Below, piece after piece: positions 59,654-64,000 of a stretch of 64,000 bases of DNA. The position numbers and the translations under genes were made by a program. The notes under the pieces are model-generated. The model searched no databases, was not told the DNA's origin, and saw only the letters and a list, made by a program, of their open reading frames with translations. Source of the stretch: an uncultured Caryophanales bacterium (GTDB taxonomy: Bacteria > Bacillota_I > Bacilli_A > RF39 > UBA660); contig CANOBK010000005.1 of the NCBI GenBank assembly GCA_947564265.1, positions 1 to 64,000 on the forward strand. The letters are read 5' to 3'. Position 1 is the first letter of the stretch; every line of letters starts with the position of its first letter.

Positions 59654-60598
59654 GTGAAGAAAAAAATTGTAGTCCTAGGTGGCGGGACAGGAATGTCACA
59701 TTTACTTCGAGGTTTGAAAGACTTTCCTGTAGAAATTACAGCAGTAATTACTGTCGCAGACAATGGGAAATCAACTGGGAAACTACGGGAAGAATTCTCA
59801 ACCCCAGCAGTAGGAGATATTAGACAAGTACTAACCAATCTCTCTCCTTTATCACCAGAAATAAAAAACACAATGGAGTACCGATTTGATACTTATAGTG
59901 ATTTAGATGGTCATCCGATTGGAAATCTGCTTCTAACTGCTATGTTAAATCAAACAGGTTCTCTAAAAACGAGTATAGAAAATTTAAGTAAATTACTGCG
60001 GATCAAACATAAAGTTCTTCCCTTATCAGAAGATTATCTAACATTAGAAGCGGAGACAATCGATGGAGAAATTATTACAGGACAATCTCAAATTATGAAG
60101 TCCTATCAAAAATTTAAAAAAATCCAGTATAAAGAAAAACCCCATGTTTTAAAAGAAGTAAAAGAAGCGATTAAAGAAGCTGACTTAATCATCTTTAGTA
60201 TGGGAAGTCTATATACAAGCATTCTCCCTCATTTAATCTGTCCAGAAATGATCAAATGCCTAGACAAAGCAAAAGCGCCTCTTATGTATTTATGTAATAT
60301 TATGAATCAGCCAGGAGAAACGGAAGAAAGCTACGTGAGTCATTACGTTTCTATACTAAATGAATATCTTGGGAAAAGAAAAATTGATGTTGTAATCGCA
60401 AATCATCAGAAAATCTCTAAGAAAATGATTGAAAAGTATGAAAAGGAATTCAAAGAGCCTGTTAGAATTGATCAAAAAAATTTAGAGAAAATGAATATAG
60501 AACTACTTTCAGCTGACTTAATCACAGTGGAAGATGGAACGATAAAACATAATGGACTAAAGCTTAGTTCTATGATATTCTCTTACTTAATGAGGTGA
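59654..60598 (+). CDS. yvcK: Gluconeogenesis factor YvcK (CofD-like)
   Basis: 314 aa from GTG 59654, preceded by GAGGGTGAT. Family runs are VVLGGGTGMSHLLRGLKDFP, ITAVITVADNGKSTGKLREE, PAVGDIRQVLTNLSP and IIFSMGSLYTSILPHL; the latter lines the CofD-type nucleotide-sugar site. YvcK binds UDP-GlcNAc and links central carbon flow to wall synthesis. It is followed by whiA with overlapping ends (the ATGAGGTGA at its stop forms the ribosome site of whiA). In Bacillus rapZ precedes it; here a terminator and the metallopeptidase gene do. Confidence 0.94.
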   Translation: MKKKIVVLGGGTGMSHLLRGLKDFPVEITAVITVADNGKSTGKLREEFSTPAVGDIRQVLTNLSPLSPEIKNTMEYRFDTYSDLDGHPIGNLLLTAMLNQTGSLKTSIENLSKLLRIKHKVLPLSEDYLTLEAETIDGEIITGQSQIMKSYQKFKKIQYKEKPHVLKEVKEAIKEADLIIFSMGSLYTSILPHLICPEMIKCLDKAKAPLMYLCNIMNQPGETEESYVSHYVSILNEYLGKRKIDVVIANHQKISKKMIEKYEKEFKEPVRIDQKNLEKMNIELLSADLITVEDGTIKHNGLKLSSMIFSYLMR

Positions 60599-60603
60599 TA
60601 AAA

Positions 60604-61557
60604 GTGTCATTTACTACAACAATTAAAGAAGAAATTTCTAGAATTGAAAGTTCTAAGTCCGAAAGTATCGCGGAGTTATCTGGATTTTTAAGGAATAACG
60701 GAAATTATACAGATGATACAATTGATCTAATTTCTGAAAATGCAACAGTGGTAAAAAGAATTTATAAATTATTCAAAGATATCTATGATGTTAGTTGTGA
60801 ATTTGAAACAAGAAAAGGAAATAATTTCAGTAAAAGTAATTTATACTTAGTAATGATCAATGAAAAAGTTGATTTTCTTTTAAAAGATTTATCGATTCTA
60901 TCGGAAGATGGAGAATATTTAAAAGAACCAAAAGCCTACTTAGTAGATTCAGAAGAAGAAAAACGTGCCTATCTTCGAGGAGCATTTCTTGCGAAAGGCA
61001 GCATCAATGACCCGAAAACGTCCAGATATCATTTAGAATTGATCGTTGATGAAAAAGAAGAAGCTGATTTTCTTCAACAGATGTTAAATGAATTTTCTCT
61101 CAATAGTAAAGTATTAACGAGAGAAAAAGGATATATGGTTTATATCAAAGAAGCTGAAAAAATAGGGGATTTCCTAAGATTAATTCAGGCATCTAATGCT
61201 GTTTTATACTATGAAGATATTAGAATTTATAGGGATCATAAAAATATGACCAATCGTCTAAATAACTGTGAGCAGGCCAATATTGATAAAATTGTAGAAA
61301 CGGCTACGAGACAGATAGAAGATATCGAATACTTAAAAGAAAATCTAGGAATTGAATTATTAGATGATAAAACAAAAGAAGTGATTTCTTATCGTGAAAA
61401 ATATCCAGAAGCTTCTCTTTTGGAACTAAGTGAAATTATCACTTATGAAACGGGAAAACCAATCACAAAATCAGGATTAAATCATCGGTTTCGTAAAATA
61501 AAAGAATTAGTGAGTCGTATGAAGAGACAAGAAATGGATAGAATAGAAAAAGAATAG
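60604..61557 (+). CDS. whiA: Sporulation/division regulator WhiA
   Basis: 317 aa from GTG 60604 with GAGGTGAT just upstream; a GTG at 60595 overlaps the ribosome site and is rejected. The N-terminal part is the LAGLIDADG-like domain (AELSGFLRNNG, KRAYLRGAFLAKGSINDP) and the C-terminal part is the HTH (ASLLELSEIITYETGKPITK then SGLNHRFRKIKELV). WhiA binds DNA and affects chromosome segregation and division timing. It is coupled to yvcK. In Bacillus crh follows; here a 176-aa unknown gene does. Confidence 0.94.
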   Translation: MSFTTTIKEEISRIESSKSESIAELSGFLRNNGNYTDDTIDLISENATVVKRIYKLFKDIYDVSCEFETRKGNNFSKSNLYLVMINEKVDFLLKDLSILSEDGEYLKEPKAYLVDSEEEKRAYLRGAFLAKGSINDPKTSRYHLELIVDEKEEADFLQQMLNEFSLNSKVLTREKGYMVYIKEAEKIGDFLRLIQASNAVLYYEDIRIYRDHKNMTNRLNNCEQANIDKIVETATRQIEDIEYLKENLGIELLDDKTKEVISYREKYPEASLLELSEIITYETGKPITKSGLNHRFRKIKELVSRMKRQEMDRIEKE

Positions 61558-61567
61558 GAGTAAAAAT

Positions 61568-62098
61568 ATGAATCAAAGGAAAAATATGACAATTAGACCA
61601 ATCAGTATCAATGAAAATCCATGTAAGGAATTTGCAAGTTGTAGTATGGAAGAACTATCCGTAATCACAGGAGGATATATCTTTACACCACGAGGAGAAA
61701 TTATTCTAATCGGAGAAAGGGAAGAACATTGTAACGTATTTTCGGAGTATATTAATAGTTATTTAGAGAATGGATCTTCTAAAATATATGACATATACCA
61801 AGCAACTAAGATGTTATGTGAAATGGGCTGTTGTGTCTACTCAGGACTTAGGTATCAAGAATATATATCAAATAAATTTGGAAATGAACCGTTAGATGTG
61901 TGTACATTAGCATTTCCAATGGATTTATCTGCCATTACAGAACAACAGAAACAGCTATGCTTAAAACTAATTTCTTCTAATCAATCTGTATTAGGAAATC
62001 GAGAAAAAATATACATTCAATATGAAAGCTTTCCAGGCATTGTTCATACCAAAGAACAAGTAGAGGAACTATTAAAACCAAAGACAAGTGAAAAATAA
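61568..62098 (+). CDS. Hypothetical protein, 176 aa
   Basis: Not recognised. It starts 10 bp after whiA, with TAGGAG upstream, so it is probably co-transcribed. Seven cysteines, including a CxxCS run (NPCKEFASC) and MLCEMGCCVYSG, and blocks GGYIFTPRGEIILIGEREE and SKIYDIYQATKMLC. The first 40 residues are mixed; the rest is helical with the end charged. It takes the place of crh in Bacillus but is not related to HPr. Confidence 0.73.
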   Translation: MNQRKNMTIRPISINENPCKEFASCSMEELSVITGGYIFTPRGEIILIGEREEHCNVFSEYINSYLENGSSKIYDIYQATKMLCEMGCCVYSGLRYQEYISNKFGNEPLDVCTLAFPMDLSAITEQQKQLCLKLISSNQSVLGNREKIYIQYESFPGIVHTKEQVEELLKPKTSEK

Positions 62099-62123
62099 CT
62101 AGAAAAAGACATTGGATACAAAG

Positions 62124-62169
62124 AAAAAGATTAAATAAAACAGGCAAACCTATTTACTTAATCTTTTTT
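62124..62169. terminator. Bidirectional terminator between the 176-aa gene and clpP
   Basis: 11-bp stem AAAAAGATTAA / TTAATCTTTTT with a 23-base loop that itself holds AGG-CAAA-CCT. T runs lie on both strands. Confidence 0.75.
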
Positions 62170-62737
62170 CTATGATTTTATCAACAAGTCCGTATTCTAA
62201 AGCTTCCTTACTATCCATAAAATTATCTCGTTCTGTGTCCTTTTCAATTGTTTCAATCTTTTGATTGGTATTTTCTGCGAGCATTTGATTGAGTTTTTCT
62301 CTTAACTTCAGAATATGTTCTGCTGCAATCTTAATTTCAGTTGCTTGTCCTTGGGCTCCTCCTAATGGTTGATGAATCATAACCTCTCCATTGGGTAAGA
62401 TGTATCGCTTTCCTTTTTCTCCTGAAGATAATAAGAATGCGGCCATACTAGCGGCCATTCCTAGACAGATCGTTGAGACATCGCTTTCAACAAAATTCAT
62501 CGTATCATAAATGGCCATTCCTGCGGTTACAGAGCCTCCTGGAGAATTAATATATAGGCTGATGTCATCGTGATTGAGAGAGTCCAAATATAAAATTTGT
62601 GCGATAATTGTATTAGCTGTATCATCCGTAATCTCTCCCGATAAAAGAATAATTCTGTTCTTTAATAGCCTAGAAAAAATATCATAACTTCTTTCTCCAC
62701 TAGCTTCTTTATCTACTACGACTGGAACTAAGTTCAT
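62150..62737 (-). CDS. clpP: ATP-dependent Clp protease proteolytic subunit
   Basis: 195 aa. The serine-protease triad is visible: S97 in [13 protein letters not shown]122 in [13 protein letters not shown] and D171 in [17 protein letters not shown]. The N-terminus [19 protein letters not shown] is typical for ClpP. It forms tetradecamers working with ClpX or ClpC for regulated protein degradation. AGGTGAT is 3-4 bases before the ATG. I see no CtsR operator between the start and the divergent gene. Confidence 0.97.
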   Translation of the reverse strand: MNLVPVVVDKEASGERSYDIFSRLLKNRIILLSGEITDDTANTIIAQILYLDSLNHDDISLYINSPGGSVTAGMAIYDTMNFVESDVSTICLGMAASMAAFLLSSGEKGKRYILPNGEVMIHQPLGGAQGQATEIKIAAEHILKLREKLNQMLAENTNQKIETIEKDTERDNFMDSKEALEYGLVDKIIEKRLSK

Positions 62738-62834
62738 ATAATCACCTAATTCTATTTTACATACCTTTCTTCTAACTCATACAAAAAATAAGAAGACAAA
62801 TTCCGATAAAATAGTAATAAAAAATAAAAAAATA

Positions 62835-62843
62835 TGTTACAAT
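62835..62843 (+). promoter_or_regulatory. Extended -10 promoter of the TGS/uridine-kinase-like gene
   Basis: TGT-TACAAT (62835-62843), no good -35. Confidence 0.4.
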
Positions 62844-62882
62844 AGGGATGATTAAAAGATAAAAAGAATAAGGTGGATAAAT

Positions 62883-64000
62883 ATGGATAGTGTAAAAGTA
62901 ACAGTAAAAGGAAATACGATAGAAGTAACAAATGGCACTTCCCTAGAAGAATTGTCAAAATTATATCAAGATGATTTTAAATATGAAATTATTCTCGCAA
63001 AAGTAGATGGTATTTATGAAGAGTTAACAACAACCATTCATAAAGACTGTACCGTAGAGTTCTTGGATTTAACAGAGAAGGGGGCCAATCAAGTCTATTT
63101 AAATGGGCTAATATACCTTGTAATCTATGCGACCAAGAAATTATTTGGAAGACAAATAGAAATTAAAGTAAATCATTCGATTGATAAGGGACTTTATATT
63201 GAAACAAGTCGTAGAATCAATGAAGAGTCAATAGAAAAATTAGACTTAGAAATGAAAAAAATTGTTCATGATGATTTACCAATTAATAAAGTAACAGTGA
63301 CTCGGTTTGATGCGATGGATTATTTTGAAAATACAGGAGATTTCGTAAAAAGGGACATTATGACTTATATTGCATCGACTCATGTAACGCTTTATAAATT
63401 AGGACCTTTCTATAATTATTTATATAGTTTAATGCCAATTAATACAAAATGTTTATCTCATTTTGAGCTGACTTATTTACATAGAAATGGATTTGTATTA
63501 AGGTTTCCAACTATTTATATGGAGGATGGAATTAAACCTTATGAACATCGAGAAAAAGTATTTAACTTATTTAAAGAATCTAGAGAATGGGCAAAATTAT
63601 TGCATCTAGAAAACGTAGTAGACTTAAATAAAAGAGTATCAGAAAGCAGAATCGAAGAAATTATTCGAATTGATGAACTTGTGAAAAATGCCAAACTGTT
63701 AGAATTGGCGAAAGCAATTGTTTCTAAGAAAAGCAAGGCTAAAATTGTGTTACTCGCAGGACCTTCTTCGACCGGAAAAACAACAACAACAAATAAGTTG
63801 GTATTGTGCTTAAAGAGTTTAGGATGTAATCCAAAGATGCTTTCGATGGATGATTACTTTGTAGATCGCAGTGATACGCCGCTAGATGAAGACGGACAAC
63901 CAGATTTCGAACGATTAGAAGCCGTAGATTTAAATTTATTTGAAAAAACAGTACAGAAACTAATATCTTTTGAGAAAGTAGAAATCCCTACCTATAATTT
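62883..64000 (+). CDS. TGS-domain / uridine kinase-like protein, partial
   Basis: Open from ATG 62883 (AAGGTGG upstream) to the window end without a stop, 372 codons visible. The N-terminus (MDSVKVTVKGNTIEVTNGTS) is a TGS domain, then a region like threonyl-tRNA synthetase second domain (NGLIYLVIYATKKLFGRQIE), and from about residue 288 a P-loop kinase: LLAGPSSTGKTTTTNKL, then LSMDDYFVDRSDTP. This is the TGS-uridine kinase family of Firmicutes, whose precise nucleoside substrate is uncertain. The 3' end is outside the window. Confidence 0.88.
   Translation, partial: MDSVKVTVKGNTIEVTNGTSLEELSKLYQDDFKYEIILAKVDGIYEELTTTIHKDCTVEFLDLTEKGANQVYLNGLIYLVIYATKKLFGRQIEIKVNHSIDKGLYIETSRRINEESIEKLDLEMKKIVHDDLPINKVTVTRFDAMDYFENTGDFVKRDIMTYIASTHVTLYKLGPFYNYLYSLMPINTKCLSHFELTYLHRNGFVLRFPTIYMEDGIKPYEHREKVFNLFKESREWAKLLHLENVVDLNKRVSESRIEEIIRIDELVKNAKLLELAKAIVSKKSKAKIVLLAGPSSTGKTTTTNKLVLCLKSLGCNPKMLSMDDYFVDRSDTPLDEDGQPDFERLEAVDLNLFEKTVQKLISFEKVEIPTYN

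Noticed and set aside
62738..62830. CtsR heptad repeat before clpP
   Set aside because: No GGTCAAA-type direct repeat is present in the short upstream region, so CtsR control is not supported here.
2766..63736. Many minus-strand open frames of 60-100 codons opposite real genes
   Set aside because: They overlap genes with family motifs or good starts, lack ribosome sites and have poor amino-acid composition; they are shadow frames.
1..64000. CRISPR arrays, IS elements with terminal inverted repeats, intact prophage, tRNA genes
   Set aside because: No regularly spaced repeats, no transposase or integrase coding frames, no phage structural genes and no cloverleaf candidate were seen by eye. 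A tRNA scan would settle the last point.

Overview
This is chromosomal DNA of a low-GC Gram-positive bacterium (Bacilli; Erysipelotrichia or Mollicutes-affiliated gut-type lineage is my inference). Supporting signs are the strong A+T bias, GGAGG-type ribosome sites, near-consensus sigma-A promoters, U-tailed hairpin terminators, and a 5S rRNA 3' end with a shortened helix IV of the kind known from Mollicutes. UGA is a stop codon here: prfB keeps the classical +1 frameshift at an in-frame UGA. FtsEX with an M23 hydrolase, a GH3 enzyme, an S66 peptidase and Lgt point to a walled cell. LAYOUT: 1-48 is the end of a 5S rRNA gene with its terminator. A conserved backbone then follows an order familiar from Bacillus (secA, prfB, YitT genes, ftsE-ftsX-murein hydrolase, uvrB, uvrA-yvlD-lgt-trxB, yvcK-whiA, clpP), but it is broken by four accessory blocks. 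Block A (about 6.0-26.6 kb, between secA and prfB) holds a RidA-like protein, a KilA-N protein with a decayed secA/ridA remnant behind it, Nudix enzymes, a CMD-cupin-SGNH-WbsX-SDR run, two paralogous genes of possible ADP-ribosyltransferase-like pattern, a methyltransferase, an oxidoreductase, an S66 peptidase, a Ca/Na antiporter and a PHP phosphoesterase. Block B (32.7-44.8 kb) holds a QueC-like PP-loop protein, an AraC regulator, an ABC exporter, a GH3 enzyme, a HipA-like kinase operon, a third ADP-ribosyltransferase-like gene, a transglutaminase-like gene and lipoproteins. Block C (46.9-51.3 kb, between uvrB and uvrA) holds a radical SAM protein and small unknown genes, several behind perfect TTGACA-17-TATAAT promoters. 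Block D (56.4-59.5 kb, between trxB and yvcK) holds a kinase-like gene and a large membrane-anchored HExxH protein. HOW THE GENES WORK TOGETHER: ftsE, ftsX and the coiled-coil M23 gene overlap and form a division-linked wall-hydrolysis operon. uvrA has a LexA-type operator in its promoter, so nucleotide excision repair looks SOS-controlled, although uvrB lies 4.6 kb upstream rather than next to it. yvlD-lgt-trxB is a compact operon, and yvcK-whiA overlap. hprK, rapZ and crh, which sit beside lgt, yvcK and whiA in Bacillus, are absent from those places. No CRISPR array, insertion sequence, tRNA or intact prophage is visible. The last gene (uridine kinase-like) runs off the window end. The most interesting unexplained items are the duplication scars at KilA-N and SGNH, the SDR fusion protein, the three ADP-ribosyltransferase-like genes, the HipA-like/degenerate nucleotidyltransferase operon, the metallopeptidase in block D and the strongly promoted small-gene cluster.
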